Positions 23,801-37,150 are shown, counted from the first letter of the stretch. The stretch: DNA of 64,000 nt from Polytrichum commune (GCA_950295325.1 OX485807.1:5952501-6016500), one strand, 5' to 3'. Numbers and translations are program-made. The notes: generated by a model from the letters alone, not told the origin.

Positions 23801-24310
23801 GCCATCTTTCGAGGTTTTTTTTAAAAACATATATTAAAAAATAAATTTAAATTAATTATTTTGAGGGATTTTCTGCAATTTCCTCTAAATTGATTGGTAA
23901 TTTTCCCAGAGTCTTGAATTTGACCCGCTTGTTTCTCAAACTCAACCGGTCTCTCTGTAACTACACAAAATATGATATTTAGTGTTTGATACACTAAATA
24001 CGAATGCATACACTAAATATCAATAACCCTATGAAAGTAAGTAACATTAAATGTAAACTCAAACACTAAATATCAACTATGGTAATATGTGGAAGTTACA
24101 TGTTTGAATTTAATGTTAGTAAGGATATGAAAAAATATATATATAATAAGGGAGGTGGCTATACGGAAGGTAGCGGCACATTTATGTCTAACACTAATTA
24201 TCAAAGAATTGAAAATTAGTGTTGAGCATGCTAGGGTGGTAACAACACTAAATGTAATAAAATACTATATATCATATTTTGTGTAGTTGGTAATTTATCC
24301 CCGTTCATTG
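23801..24310 (+). mobile_element. CCGGTT-family MITE copy split by a nested 330-bp MITE
   Basis: The outer sequence (about 23785-23958, resuming at 24289) follows the 37151-37383 element in order: 'gttacatgttgccatc', 'ttggtaattttcc', 'tcaaactcaaccggt' and '...ccccgttcattg'. The inner element, 23959-24288, has perfect-looking ends AACTACACAAAATATGATAT and its inverse CATATTTTGTGTAGTT, with 'actaaatat' words inside. The nesting shows the inner element arrived second. Confidence 0.6.
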
Positions 24311-26654
24311 CTATGATCCTCCAGTGGCTCACATGAAGTTCCACACATCGAACAGGGAGAATTGGTTGCCACTACACTAAATATTAGGTTTAGTGTCATC
24401 TGGTATTTTATGTCATTGTGATAACATTTCTAATGGCGCTTCTTATGGATAAGTCTACGAGTTTTGTCGTGGAGGATGGACGATACCTTCAAGTTCATCC
24501 GTTGCCCAAAACCCTACCTACTCTTTCATGAACTATTGTCATGAATGATTAAAACTTGGATGAAAAAATATTTAGTAAGTGCAATGACTACAACACTATG
24601 AATCTATAGTCCCCCCCCCCCAATAAAAAAAGAAAAGAAAAAGAAAAATGTTGAGATGATGTTGGTGACACTACACCAGGGTTTACAATTAGTATTGAGT
24701 GTTACAAAATGGGTACAAATGAATACAAAATGAGAAGCACATCATGCAAGCAAGATTGCATGGTCCTTGAGAACTAGAGAGCAAGACCGAGAGTTTTATA
24801 ATCTCCTCTCTCTCAACCTCAATGATCATCTCCACCTCCTAAGATGGTGAGGTGCCATGTAGATAAATATCCTACACCTATATGATGATGGGGCACGATA
24901 CCAACACCTAGTTGCCATCCTACGATGATGAGGTGTCATCGACAATGTAATATCTCATGTATACCACGATGACGAGGTTGGGTCTGCGGACACCTAGTCA
25001 TCGATGGTAGTGTCATAATAGCAAGATAATTAGAATTGGTAACAGTAAATACAACAAGGTGTTGGTCGGAAGTCTTCATGAAGATTGAAGGGAAGACCCA
25101 AGGTCTTGGACCCACGGTAAGCCTTGAGTAGAAAATTTGTGTGGCCCACGCTAATTTCTCACCCACACTAATGGGACTAGTTAGTGTACCTTCAAAAAAG
25201 GTACTAGGTACATCATTGCCAAAGAACGATAGTTGTGAAATTTTAGACTCAACAGTCTCTCACGTTTCCTTGGCTTTGAGGTAATAACATGTTGTAGTAA
25301 CATTGACAAATGTGATGGGCCCACCACTAAGCATTAAGTAAGGTATGCCACATAGACTCCACGTCATTTCAAACATGCTATTTGAATTCCTATTTGTCGT
25401 AGAGAGGGTACTCTAGTAGTTCTCTACTAGTTCATTTTCCAACCCCCAATCTTGGACTTCAATGTGACGGTCACTTTCTTCGTAGTGTGTACATGGAAGA
25501 TAGTTTGCTTGAAGACTACATCCATATCGATACGCAAAGGGTGCTCTCCAATCCACCCTTAAAGTGAGTAGAGACAACTTTTGACATTGTAAGTAGTGTG
25601 AGTTGTGGTGTTATTTCGTCTTTCAAGTTGGATTATTTCTCTATGTATTTATGAAATGGGCATTGTGAGATTCACCTATCTCCTCAAGGGTAATCCCTTG
25701 GTTTCCCAACATGTTAGTTGAAACATCAGATTCACTTAGAGATCTCCATTATGATGGGGTGGGCCATAATGGCAAGGTGCACTAGATTCCAAGCTTAAGA
25801 AAAACCACCCATTGTGGCATTATTATAGTCGTAGGCAACTTAATCATATAAATTGGGTTTTAAGGGTTTTGGATTGAAGCCACCTTTCAACCCATTGTGT
25901 CTTTAGGAGCCAAAACCCAACACATCCTCAACCATCCAAGGTCAGGTCTTCTCAACAATCATGTTAATAGCGCACCCATCCAAAAGAAGAAGCACATGAT
26001 GAGTTATTTTATAATATGTACATTTGTGATGAATTGAGAATGAAATCATCAAAATCTTCAATATGATATAGTGTAATGGAACAAAATTGGAATGAATTAA
26101 TCGTAGTACTCTGTGGGTTTAGGAGTTCAACCCAAGCATGGATTCGTGTATGGGTATAAAACATATGACATGGCTATTATCTTGTTATGAGCCTTAAACC
26201 TACAAGGACTATCTTTATTCAGGTTCATTCATTCACGATGGATGAGTTTAGTTCATGATTACTGGGAAGTCTACATCTTAGATCACAACTCGCAACATAC
26301 ATGTAAACTTATATCCATGTTCACATACAAACTTGCGACTATGATCGAGGTGAAGCATCCTCAGTCCTGCTAATCCCTGGGCTAGTGTCTTCCTCTCTCT
26401 CTTTGTAAACTCATTCATTTGTAAATTAAAATCGCGATGAACTAATTATATAGCTTGTTACATCCTAGGTAAATTGGCAGGGTAAGATTAAGATTTACTA
26501 GGACTAAGGAACATAATTTGGCCATGGCCAATGGCACCCGTTGGGTGTGATGTTGAAGACATAAGCCGTAGAAGAGTATAAGTAGTGGTAGATTGCCAGT
26601 AAAGGCAACACAAAGACAACCTACACAACGTTGTTATCATCTTGCTTAGTGTCA
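24311..26654. other. Repeat-containing stretch without a supportable gene
   Basis: It contains a second copy of the 2683 repeat at 25058-25198. It also has a degenerate approximately 45-bp tandem repeat around 'gatgatgaggtg' at 24840-24990 and poly-C/A tracts near 24610. No frame resembles a known protein. Confidence 0.45.
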
Positions 26655-27148
26655 GGGCCACTTCACACACGAGACTGAGAGCCCGTGACCATTGCACTTC
26701 AAGCACTCTCATTGGTGGAAAAGGTGGAGCCAGTCCAAGTTTGCTTCACACTATGCTTGAGGGACCAACGGAGTATGTGAATGCAAGACGAATGTAAAGT
26801 CTACATGGATTCTTACATGGCATCAAATGGATCATGTTTCATGGTCACTTGGACTGTTTTCAAAAACGACCTCATGGAGACCTAACACAAAACCGGGAGA
26901 CCATGGCACTCCGAACGCTCACGACTGTAGATTTGTTCTATTTTATCATGTGTGAAGACCTCATGGATAGAAATTCATTGAAATAGCATTTGGTTAAGAG
27001 CCCAGTTGCATGTGACTTCACACTACATTTGAGGATCCGTGACCACAATACATGATTTTGGAGGTGTGTTGGGACAGCCTTTGGACACTTTCTTTTGGGC
27101 TCTCACAATCTCATGGTCACGGCTCTTGGCTCGTGTGTGAAGTGGCCC
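26655..27148. mobile_element. MITE family A, copy 2 (494 bp), best-preserved ends
   Basis: GGGCCACTTCACACACGAG at the left is matched by CTCGTGTGTGAAGTGGCCC at the right. Inversion continues less perfectly for about 50 bp, including gagagcccgtgaccat against atggtcacggctcttg. The flanks are TCA (left) and TTA (right), near a 3-bp TWA target. It has no coding capacity. Confidence 0.8.
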
Positions 27149-27354
27149 TTAGCATTAGCCAGTGAGTGTTCTGAGACAGGTGTGTCTCAATGGAAGAGAC
27201 CACAACACGTCTGGGTCCTTCTTCATTAGATTAATTGAAAGGCAATCTAAGCCTCTTCCTCAAGTATAAATTGTGTTGCGTCATCCAGGCTCTTCCCTCA
27301 AACAGGTTAATCCAAAGAGTAGGCTTAACATAGCTTTACTTTTGGTTTTTCAAG

Positions 27355-28303
27355 TTGGTTTGAACCAATGTTGAACGGGTATTTGTCCCGCACACGGGTC
27401 TGTAAAAGGGTATGTACACTGGTTTGTGATACCAGCTTGAACTACCAAGCAGTGCGCAAATACCAGGTTCATACCCGGGCCTTGGACTCACTGCCAACCC
27501 TAAACCTGGTCACTAACCCGTACCTTGCTCAACGATGAGCTTGGAAACCCTTAAACATGCACGTCTTTGTTCATTATGCCTGCTTCCGGCGATGTACGGG
27601 TTTGTTGTGTGCACAGCGTACTACAAGTAGTGGAGCTTTGTTGCTGGGGTTAAGCTAGCAACGTTGATTAATGTGGGAGAGAGGGTGTTGCACCTTCAAG
27701 AAGAGGTAATTCCGTTTTGTCTTTGCTTGAAGCACCAACTTCATATAACAACTAGGGTTTGTGTTTGCTAAACAAGTTTAGTGAAGAGGAGTTGATTGCA
27801 GCGGGTGAGCTAGAGTGAGATTTAGCTTGAGGGCATTGTTTGATTGTTTTTTATCAATTCAACTTTGTTTGATTAAACTGACGTTGGTCGAAGTAGTCCA
27901 TGTTGATCCGATTCAATACTTAATCAAGCATGACAATTTGATAAATTCAAATCATGATTCAATTTGATTAGTTTGCTCAAGTTCATGCTTCATCTGTTTT
28001 GGATTTTTTATTTTTTATTTTATTAAATTATTAATTAAATAAATTCTCTCTTAAAAACCTTAAAATGACATACCATACCCTTGCACTGGGCACCCTGGTA
28101 TATGAAAAAAAATCACACCATAACACATACCCTAAAATTCAAGAAATTTTACAAGACCACATACACATACCCTACCTTGAAAATACAAAACCTTTGTAAT
28201 ATCAATACCTCGATGTTCTACATTTCCAAGAAATTTTCAAAAACCAGGCCTCCCCTGTATGCACTTTACAACATACCCGTTCAACACTGGTTTGAACCAT
28301 AGA
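27355..28303. mobile_element. TIR element of about 950 bp, non-autonomous
   Basis: The left TIR TTGGTTTGAACCAATGTTGA and following acgggta are inverted at 28279-28303 (tacccgttcaacactggttt). The internal sequence has 'cccgggcc', 'acgggt' words and AT-rich parts but no transposase. Target duplication is unclear, so the superfamily is unassigned. Confidence 0.6.
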
Positions 28304-30380
28304 TAACATTCAAGGTCATGCATAACATTATTCAACTGTTATCAACCGTTTCATTCTAACAATATTCAGTGATAGTGTTCTCACTCGTTTTTCATAGTGA
28401 ATCTACTTACTCACAAGCATGTGTAAGGTATGTATTTTTACCACCTTACATGACATGTTCCCGACCCCACCCAACATGGTCTCTCAACTGAATAACGTTA
28501 TGTGAACTAAGTTGTTGTAATTGAGTTCACCACGGATCCATAGGGAGCATGATTTTAAGGATACCCTTTTGGTCCACGATGGATGAGTTTATATGCATGT
28601 CACGGATCCATAGCCGTTGGGACCACCTTGTATATCTCTAGGTAACCTAGTTGTACACTCATACCTACCTAACCCTCCTAGCCAATGGTGGATGGACACC
28701 TTGCAATATTGCATGGTTGAGTGTGAATACGTTTCCTCGAGGATAACATCCGCATGCCAATTTCTTGCATGACTTGGTCATCTTCCTTTACGTTTTCATA
28801 AAAGGCATGTGTGTGTTATTCAATTGGTTTATTTAATCGTAGACCTATATTTGGATGATGTGTGGTTAGGTGTGCATCTAAGAACAAGCATCATAAAGAT
28901 AAAAGAGATGACATTATTCATTTATGATAATTACAACTGAATCAATGGAGGTTCATTTTTCAATATGTTTTTTTTGTTGATTTTTCATTATATAGCATCA
29001 TGATTTTAGTTGATTGTTAAGAGTGCATGTTCTCTCCTTTCAAAACTGCACGTAAATAGGGGAAGAATGAAAAAGAATGATTAGTTGATGGAAGATTTAA
29101 CAAAAAAAAACATGTCCTACTGAATATACGTCGCTTGTGACGTGGTGATTATTAAAGAGCTTAGCTCTCATTCTATGACGTGTGGGCAACGACCATATAT
29201 GGGATGGTAAAAGGGGTGGGCGAGCTCTCCTAGATGCGGTATGAAGAATGTCTAGGATTTGCACATGAAGGCATTATTCTTGAATCTTTGGCCTTGGTAG
29301 CAAGTTAGACCACATACTAAAGCCATATTGGTTCAATAGTGGTATGCATAGAAGCGCTAACGCAATACAAATCCATTGACATAAATATGATCAATAGAAG
29401 GTGGAGAACAAGAAATTTAACCAAATGAGATCCACATACAATAGGTAATGGTACATGTTAAAACAACAATCAATCATTATACTTGAAATTCATATAACAA
29501 GGAGTAAATTAATTGAAAGGGGAAATTTGTTTTTGAAACAAACAATATATTTAAATCTAACCAATGAATATATGAATGTCATCCGAGGATAACTCTCTTA
29601 ATTCGGAATTTTGTTAAAATTGAAATAATTCTTCTTCCCTCATTGTTAGCTTAAAGTTGACTTTCACGTCCTAAAAATGTTGGCGATAGTGGTTCAAATG
29701 TCCTCAACACGTAGGATATGTGACAATTTAAAGATCTTTGCCATAGACCCACGAAAATTACATAATTTATACATTTTCTATTTGTATTTTTAACGTGTGA
29801 TTCTTCTTTTGGAGGTGCTAGACATTTTCAATAGCTACATGTGAAAAAATATTGCTAATTATCACCTATGTAGCTGAACAAGATGGGTCTATTTGAAGGT
29901 GAGAGTCTCGTTTTGTTACTTACAGACCGTTGAAAGTCCATACTACTAATAATGGGGCCAATCTTGAAAGTTGCAAACGATCATTGGTTAAATTTGAAAC
30001 TCAGACTCAAGAAAAGATCAAAGTGACTAGAATTCTAGTTGGCTTTGGACTGTAGTGTTAAAGCGGTTGCCTCTTCAACTTTCTCCCCGGACATTGGCTT
30101 TGAAATTCTTTAATGATGTCATGTCAATACAAACAATCACACTCATAACGGGTACCCAATCTTAGTGGAGGGTAGTTATGGTTGTCATCAACATTTAATA
30201 CACCTTTCCATGAACACATAACCCAAAAAAGAAATCCACAACCGTAACCACAACTAAAATCACCCCTAATTAGTGTAACTTTTAAATGACCCTTGGATTG
30301 ACCTTAGCTTCAACTAGTGGGTTTCAGTTTTAATTAGATGGACACTGCGATAACTTGTGCGATGATTAGTGCCAGGTAGA
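28304..30380. other. AT-rich stretch without a supportable gene
   Basis: I saw no recognisable protein frame, RNA gene or well-bounded element. Fragments reminiscent of dispersed family C ('gtgtggttaggtgtgcatct') occur near 28860. Confidence 0.4.
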
Positions 30381-30868
30381 CGGCGTAAGCTATGTGACGT
30401 GGCGGTTCCTAGACCCAGCCACGAGATACCCGGAACATATACGATCCATACCCGGAATATGGGACCCACCTAGTAACCTCCCTGCTGTCGTTGGCGCTGC
30501 TGACCGCACGACCTACTCCCTTGCCACTACGACGATGGTCGCTCAATATCCGTTTCATACACGGGAAGGTACCTACTCGTTCGTTTCGACCAACCAGAAC
30601 TGGGGGATCCATCTACCGATCCCCTTCTCGAGGTAGGGATACCGACCTGCCTTGCGACCTACCCTTTCGACCTAGTAGTGCCAGTTGCCATATACTCCAA
30701 GTCCCGAGGCGAAGGGAACCTTTTGTCTCCTACAATGGTAGAGTAGATTTTGCAGCAAGTAGGTTAGGAATACACAGAACTCCTCTCAGATGAGGAAGAC
30801 GGGGAGCCTGTGTTTCGCTCGCAGCGATCCGACACACGTAACGAGGGTGTCGTAGGCGGTCTTGTGCC
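30381..30868 (+). other. GC-rich segment upstream of the DUF1677 gene
   Basis: Composition changes sharply near 30380 from AT-rich to about balanced. Frames are open in several phases (30394-30636 and 30491-30793) without recognisable motifs. Its position before the leader repeats suggests a promoter or first non-coding exon of the gene at 32379. This is inference only. Confidence 0.35.
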
Positions 30869-32328
30869 TCATCGGACCAGACCTCTCGTCGTGTTGTTGC
30901 TGTTGTTGTTATAGTATCATCATCATCATCAAACATTTGTGCATCTGTATCATCGCACCGGTTACTACTTCTCCTGAGACACTTTCGTCACAAATTTTCT
31001 TCAGGTGGGAAATCCTGTCTGGACGCCTTTCTTTCATGTTTGTCGTTGTATCATGATCGTCATCTGTGCATCTGTATTGCACCGGTTCCTACTTCCCCTA
31101 CGTCACTTTCACAAACTTCTGAAGGTGCGAAATCTTGTCTGGAAATATTTCTTTTAGTTTGGACAGTGTTGGACGTTGTTAGTAGAGTAGGTGCCAGCAT
31201 CTGAGTTGCGGAGGAGAAATTCTCAGGTGGTAGAGTGATTTGGAAGTGTTTGCTGTTCTTTTTTTCCTTTTTTTCTTCTATTCTTTATTGTGGCTTTTCG
31301 GAATGGCAGAGTGCATTGGAGTTGTTATGTAGTGCCGCATCGGACCAGGCTAGTTAGTTGTTGTTGTAGTATCATCATTTGTGCATCTGTATCGCACCTG
31401 TTAGCACTACTTCTTCTAAGGCACTTTCACAAATCCCGTCTGGAAATCTTCCTTTTCGTTGTCATAGTATTGCTTTGTTAGTAGTGTAGGTGCCAGCATC
31501 TAAGTTGTGGAAGTTGCAGAGGATTTTCGTTTGTTCTGTGTAGCTTTTAAGAGTGGCAGTGTGCATTGAGTTATTAGTTAGTTCCGGATAGGACCAAGGC
31601 TGATGCGGTGTTGATGTTGTATTATCGTGTGTAAATCTTATTGCGCAAGTTACTAGAGTCGCACTATTGTCGGGAGTGAACCTCTCTGGAAATGTTTCTG
31701 TCCTTGAAAAATGTTGCTTTGTTAGTATGTGTTGTTTGTCGAAGTGGCAGAGGAAATTTCAGATGCTAGAGTGGTTTGGGAGTGTTGGTTTTTACGTTTT
31801 CTATGTAACTTTTAGGAGTGGTAGCAGTGTTGAAGTCGTTAGTGCTGCATCCGACTCTGGCTACTGCATGCTTTGGTGTATTACTATCTTGTGTGAATCC
31901 TACTAGAGTCGCACTATTTTCGGATGTGAATTTGGTTTAGATGTCAGATTCTGTTCTACATCTGCGTAGAGCTCACTGGCATTAGTTAGTAGTCTAGGTG
32001 CTGTTAGTCTTTGGTGCTGAGAGGGAAGGAGCTCGTGTGACAGGATAGTTGGAGGCAGACTATTTCTATTTGGCTCACTCGGCGGTGGTGTTTTACTATC
32101 TTGTGTGAATCTTATCGTGCACGCTACTAGAGTCGCACTATTTTCGGGTGTGAATTTGGTTTAGAGGTCATCTGTTTTGCGTCGTCTGCATAGAGATCAT
32201 TGGCATTGGTTAGTAGTTTGGATGCTGTTAATTAGACTTTAGTGCTGAGTGGGAAGGAGCTTGTGTGACAGGACAGTTGGAGACAGAGTTTTCCTATCTG
32301 GCTCACTCGGGAGGTAGTACTCAGGGGC
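30869..32328 (+). repeat. Degenerate tandem repeats in the DUF1677 leader
   Basis: Units of about 225-300 bp recur. 'catcggaccag' occurs near 30869 and 31339, and 'gtgccagcatct' at about 31191 and 31490. 'ctactagagtcgcactatt' occurs at about 31645, 31900 and 32123. 'gtgacaggatagttggag' occurs at about 32036 and, as 'gtgacaggacagttggag', at 32265. The last unit ends 'ggctcactcggga' at about 32310, then 'ggtagtactcag' gives a plausible acceptor at 32324. These repeats are T-rich on the sense strand and look like a long leader intron grown by duplication. Confidence 0.65.
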
Positions 32329-32378
32329 TTCAGATCAATCCGTCAGGGTTACTCCCGGTGGCTTCAGACGAAAGCAAC

Positions 32379-32945
32379 ATGGGAACAGCTCAGGTGGAGC
32401 TCATGGCCCCGGCCACCACGTTCGTGAAGGCACAAAGCTTCAAGGAGCGCCACTTGTGTAAGGCGCAATCGGAGCCAACCGACATCGCCGAGATCGTGGA
32501 GAGCTTGTCAAAGTTTACGTTCACGGTGCCAGTGCAGGCCGTGCAGGAAGAGGAAGTAGAGGAGCGAGAATACATGGCTAAGTGTGAATGCTGTGGTCTT
32601 CTTGAAGAATGCACCCCGGCATACGTCTCACGAGTGAAAGCGATTTTTTGTAATCGTCTGGTGTGTGGACTATGCGCTGAGGCTGTGAAGGAGGAGAGGT
32701 TTCGAATGGGCCCGAAAACAGGTATGGAGGACGCGCTAACCGCACACATGAAGATCTGCTACAAGTTCAACACATTTACACGGCAAGATCCTGCGGCAGA
32801 TTTGGCCATGGCGATGCGACAGATTCTGAGGAGGAGTATTGAACTCGGTGCTGCCCCCAAACCAAAAGGTCGGTTGTGGGAGCGTGCTGGACTCTCACGT
32901 AGCGAAACTTTCAGTACACGTGGCCATCGAAAGAGCTTGTCGTGA
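32379..32945 (+). CDS. DUF1677 family plant protein
   Basis: From ATG 32379 the frame encodes 188 residues. The frame is open further upstream but only from non-ATG codons inside the leader repeat, so 32379 is chosen. The conserved DUF1677 core is clear: KCECCGLLEECTPAYVSRVK (about residues 68-87), CNRLVCGLCAEAVKEE (91-106), then ALTAHMKICYKF (119-130) and LAMAMRQILRRSI (142-154). The clustered cysteines suggest a metal-binding fold. The family is plant-specific and its biochemical function is unknown, so none is assigned. N-terminal residues 1-65 are less conserved and acidic near EEEVEE. A single coding exon is typical. The C-terminus GLSRSETFSTRG is serine-rich. A 5' leader intron ending near 32324 is likely. 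Confidence 0.88.
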   Translation: MGTAQVELMAPATTFVKAQSFKERHLCKAQSEPTDIAEIVESLSKFTFTVPVQAVQEEEVEEREYMAKCECCGLLEECTPAYVSRVKAIFCNRLVCGLCAEAVKEERFRMGPKTGMEDALTAHMKICYKFNTFTRQDPAADLAMAMRQILRRSIELGAAPKPKGRLWERAGLSRSETFSTRGHRKSLS

Positions 32946-35130
32946 AGCCGTTTCTCCATCGAAACGAGACAAACCAAATCCAATCTGTCTGGAATCCTTC
33001 ATCTCAGACTATGACAAAACCTTCGAGAAAATGTCAAATATGCTCAACAGGCATCCTTCTTCCAACGTGACTAGACCTTTGGATCGAGTTCAACGTATGG
33101 AAATACTACAAGATTGAAGAAAAGGATGCCCCCTTCAAGAGCAACGGCGGCGCCGAGCTACATTGGTCGCCAACAGAATGCACACGGTTGGCGGAGGAAG
33201 GAAGCAGTAAGAATTGGGCATTCTTTCCTGTCCTGAAACATCTGTAAATCTTTGACTGGCCTCTGGTCTCGAGAGGTTCAGGATGCCGCATGACTAACTT
33301 CAGTAGTTAGGTGTCTTCCCCGCTCGGAGTCTCTTAACACTTTCGGTTGTTAGCTGCATCAAATAAACTCCACACGGAGTGATCATATACCAGTAGTCGG
33401 AACCTGGCATTGCTTTTTTATGCTCCAATTGGAGATCGCCACTGCTGCACCAATGGTGTCAATCACACCATCCATCGCCAGGAGGGACTCGACAGTAAGG
33501 CTCACACAAGTTGGTAGCTTTTTCTGTCCGGCATGAATCCCTGGGCTTTGTAGATTACTAGTCAACTGTTTGAAGACATTGTTTCTCCTTTTCAGCTTGA
33601 CATTTGTAGACTAACATACAAAACCCGGATGAGCATCCTGGCTCCTATTGCAGAACAAATCTGCAATTAGAGCTGTTCTCCGAACACATAGTTTTTACAC
33701 AGATTCTTTTGCATATGTAGCCAGATATCTTAGGGGAAGGCAATAAATCGCTCCTGGTCATCGTCTTTGCTCTTTCCCTCCCTCTTCCTTCGCTCCTTCT
33801 TTCACTAACACATTTGTGGCCTAGGAAGGGCCTAATATTGATTGCGAGACCATTTAAAAAAAAAAGTGTATACGCTCATTCTGTACCACTTCTTTTTTAT
33901 CATACAACTTCTCTACATTTTCAAAGTTTCTCTCTACTTCAGATACCAGGAACCCTTGTACATGCGAGCCAGCTGACAGCGTCACAGCAGCTATCCTTTG
34001 AATTTGGTGGCGCTCTTCACAACGTGGGTTACTTATCGCTCCTTCATTTTGGTTCAGTACTGGCGAGTGGAAGCGAGAGGTGGTGGTGGATCTGCCCTCC
34101 ATCCATCTCTAAGTATGACTCGCCTCAATCCACAAGAAGAATCATGTAAATTTTGTACCAGCTTGTTGATGGTAGTTACCTAATACGAATCGCAGGTCAA
34201 AACACGTTCCTCATTGCGTTCCTTAACGCATGAGCAGTGATAAGATTAAAGATACATAGGTCTGTACAGAATGTAAATAAGTCATGGATGGATGTATGTA
34301 AAAATGTATGGCTCGGTGGGTTTTAAAGCAGCGGAGAATCTAGACTGTATTACACCTGTGTGGGTGGTACACATGCAAGAAAACTTTGGGACTGCATCTG
34401 CAGTCAAAAACACGCCTTGTGATCATCACATCTGGCATTCGGAATGGCTGAATCTCTTGCATTCTACACTGCCAATCGTGATGTTTGTAAGTGTTTGATG
34501 ATCTTTGGCAAAAATGATTGATGTCATAGTGTTTCTGGCCTAGGAATGTGGGTGGCTTATGATTAGGCTCTGACTCTCTTTTGAATGATGCATTTCCAAA
34601 AACTGTCCTTCTCTTTCTGCCTGGCTCCGAGTCGGTACATTCAAATGCTTTGGATGGCGGGTATAATCCTGATTGCAGTGTAGTGCTATCAGTGACCTGG
34701 GAAAAGTTCCATCTCCTGATGATCGAGCGACGAAGAACCACAGGATCCCATAATGCCCAGTGTGCTCATGTGCCCAGTGTCCGGATCGAGCGGGTGGATA
34801 GCGGCTTTGGTTAACATTCCAGCTCCCTCCCTTTTGCAGAGATCGCCGATGATTTTGCCCGCCATCAATGCCCAGGTCGCCCCGGAATGTTCTTTGGGAA
34901 TGTCCTTTCAACGCAGAGGATGATCCTGTGGCTCAGGCTTTTCCATTCACCACTGCCCCTTGTTTTATACTTGTGTATATGAAATAATGTGCCAATAACA
35001 ACCTCTCATCAGTTCGAATCCCTTCCTGCCCACTTTGTACATTCAATCATGATGAGTGAGGGTGTGACTAGATAAAGTGGAGTTCTTCCACCCACGATTA
35101 TCTCAACATATCAGGAAACACAACTGATCC
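32946..35130 (+). other. 3' region of the DUF1677 gene and following unassigned DNA
   Basis: Composition stays more balanced than in the repeats, with several short overlapping frames (for example 32839-33117, and 34540-34911 minus) that lack motifs. The first few hundred bases are probably 3' untranslated sequence. No gene or bounded element was recognised in the rest. Confidence 0.35.
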
Positions 35131-37150
35131 TACCCATGTTAAATGGTATTGTAATCATTGGGTGCTTACTACACTGTGTGTGTTACTATTTGACATCACG
35201 CAATGCTATAACTATCTAATGAGGATGTAATATTTTACCAAGCAAAGTCATTTATGTTCTATAATGTTTGCACAACTTATTGAATTATTGTTACACTAAA
35301 TATATCAATCAGTGGGTGTGGGAAATTAGTGAACGTGATACTAAATTCCTTTACTCTATGAAGTAGTGCCACCGAAAGATCTAGGAAGCATTGTTCATCT
35401 CGGCACTTGGCACTAAATTACTAAGAGTATTGGCACTTGGCATTATTCATTGACAAGCATGTGGCAAACACTAATCACAAGCATACTAGTTTTCTTGAAA
35501 TCTATGGTAAATGGGCATAGAACTTATTGTCTTCATGACTTAGTGTCACTCAATAGCAACTTCAACCCTCGGTAACTTTGAGATTTGACTAGATTGTGTG
35601 TGTGACTTCAAGTAGTACCATCCTCATTGATTGGTATATTTAGTGTAGTAAAAATTGAACTTCTGAGTAAGTTGTAATTGCACTTTATAACCCCAAATAG
35701 TAACACCAGATGATCAGTGTAGAGAAGGATTTGGCATGGGACACTTGTTGATATAAAACAAGTCATGGAGGCCACACTAGACGTGTAAATGTTGTAGTTG
35801 CTACAAGTTGAAGTATTCATTTAGAACTCTAGTACCAACTTCATGTTGAGTTCCCACATTAATTTTTTGTTGGGGTAGGTGAGTGCACCTACCATGGACT
35901 GCAACCTCTTATGAACACTTGTTTATTTGGATATTGTCGTGACTTGGTTGTCCTTGTAATCTGTGAAACGATCTTCAGGATCCTAAACAAAATTTATTGG
36001 TTCAAATGAAGAAAATTTAGGAACTGGACGCCTCCTAAAAACTTTCCATTATGGATGGTTCCTTTACTTGTTCCTCAGAAAATTTACAATCAAGTTGGTG
36101 CTTCTAAATGGTGTAGGAGATGCGTGCTAGTTCTGCATGATGCAAATCAAAGTGGTGATTGCTTGTCAAACATTTGGAGACGTACCCATGATGAGGACAC
36201 CCACTAAAAAGTGGAGTATAGGCACTCATAACAGATCACTTAACCGATCACTTGCGCCAAATTTGGAGAAGTATAAGGTGGTGCAAAAAATTCTATGTAG
36301 AAAGATAAAAATAAGGAGGATTATAGATTTATTGGTAACTTTATTCCTTAAATTGAAAAAACTGTGAATTTTTAAAGCCAAAAGGTGGCTCAAACATATT
36401 ACCAATGTCTAGAGTCTACCATAACCGTTTACTCCTCCTCACTTTAGCACTCAAAATGCAGTCCCAGCTTGATTGAAATTCCGGTACCATATAGATTGCC
36501 GATGAGGTCCTATTCATGAATAGGTGCCTCTACTATATTCGTTATCAACATCCTCTACTCGGTCGTTCCAAGAATTACAACCTTGGCACTTCTAAATACT
36601 CTAGGTAACTTACATAGTGGTCTAGTGTAGGGAGTTACACTAAATATGATACTTAGTGTCGCCAATTTTGATTGTCTTGCTCAGTACTAATTGTAAACTT
36701 GTGGTGTAGTGTCACAAACACTAAATGTTAACCCAACATTATTTGTCATTCCTTGTAATTCTTTTTGGGGGGATTACAGTTACAACATTGCAATTACTGT
36801 CACTTACCAAGTGATTCTTCATCCAAATTTCAATCATCCATGACAATGTTTCATCACAAGTTGCTGGCAAGCGAAGGTAGAGTTTTGGCCAATGAACGAA
36901 CTCATCCATCATCCATGACAATATTTGTTCACTTATTCATAAAAAGTGTCATCCAACAAGTTACCATAGCGACACAAAATATCATATCCTAAATATCATA
37001 TTTAGTGTAGTTTCTAATAGCATCCATGAGTCCATACACCATACTAACCCACAGCTATGGCATACAACTAGACACTGAGGATCAAGACCTGCCCTTCATT
37101 CAACTTCTGCTCAGCTGGAGCCATGAGTGTGGACAACAATGGGTGTGCAT
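35131..37150. other. CACTA-like fragments, no gene
   Basis: Words such as 'ttttaccaagcaaagtc', 'actaaatatgatacttagtg' and 'ggtgtagtgtcac' at about 35160-35330 and 36620-37015 relate this to the 20508 and 23959 elements. Boundaries are lost. No protein was recognised. Confidence 0.4.

Noticed and set aside
32265-32378. N-terminal extension of DUF1677
   Set aside because: It has no ATG, starts at a GTG inside a tandem repeat unit, and a plausible splice acceptor lies within it at 32324.
32839-33117. 92-codon plus frame overlapping the DUF1677 end in another phase
   Set aside because: The DUF1677 frame ends with a typical serine-rich tail. The overlapping frame has no family features and probably lies in the 3' untranslated region.
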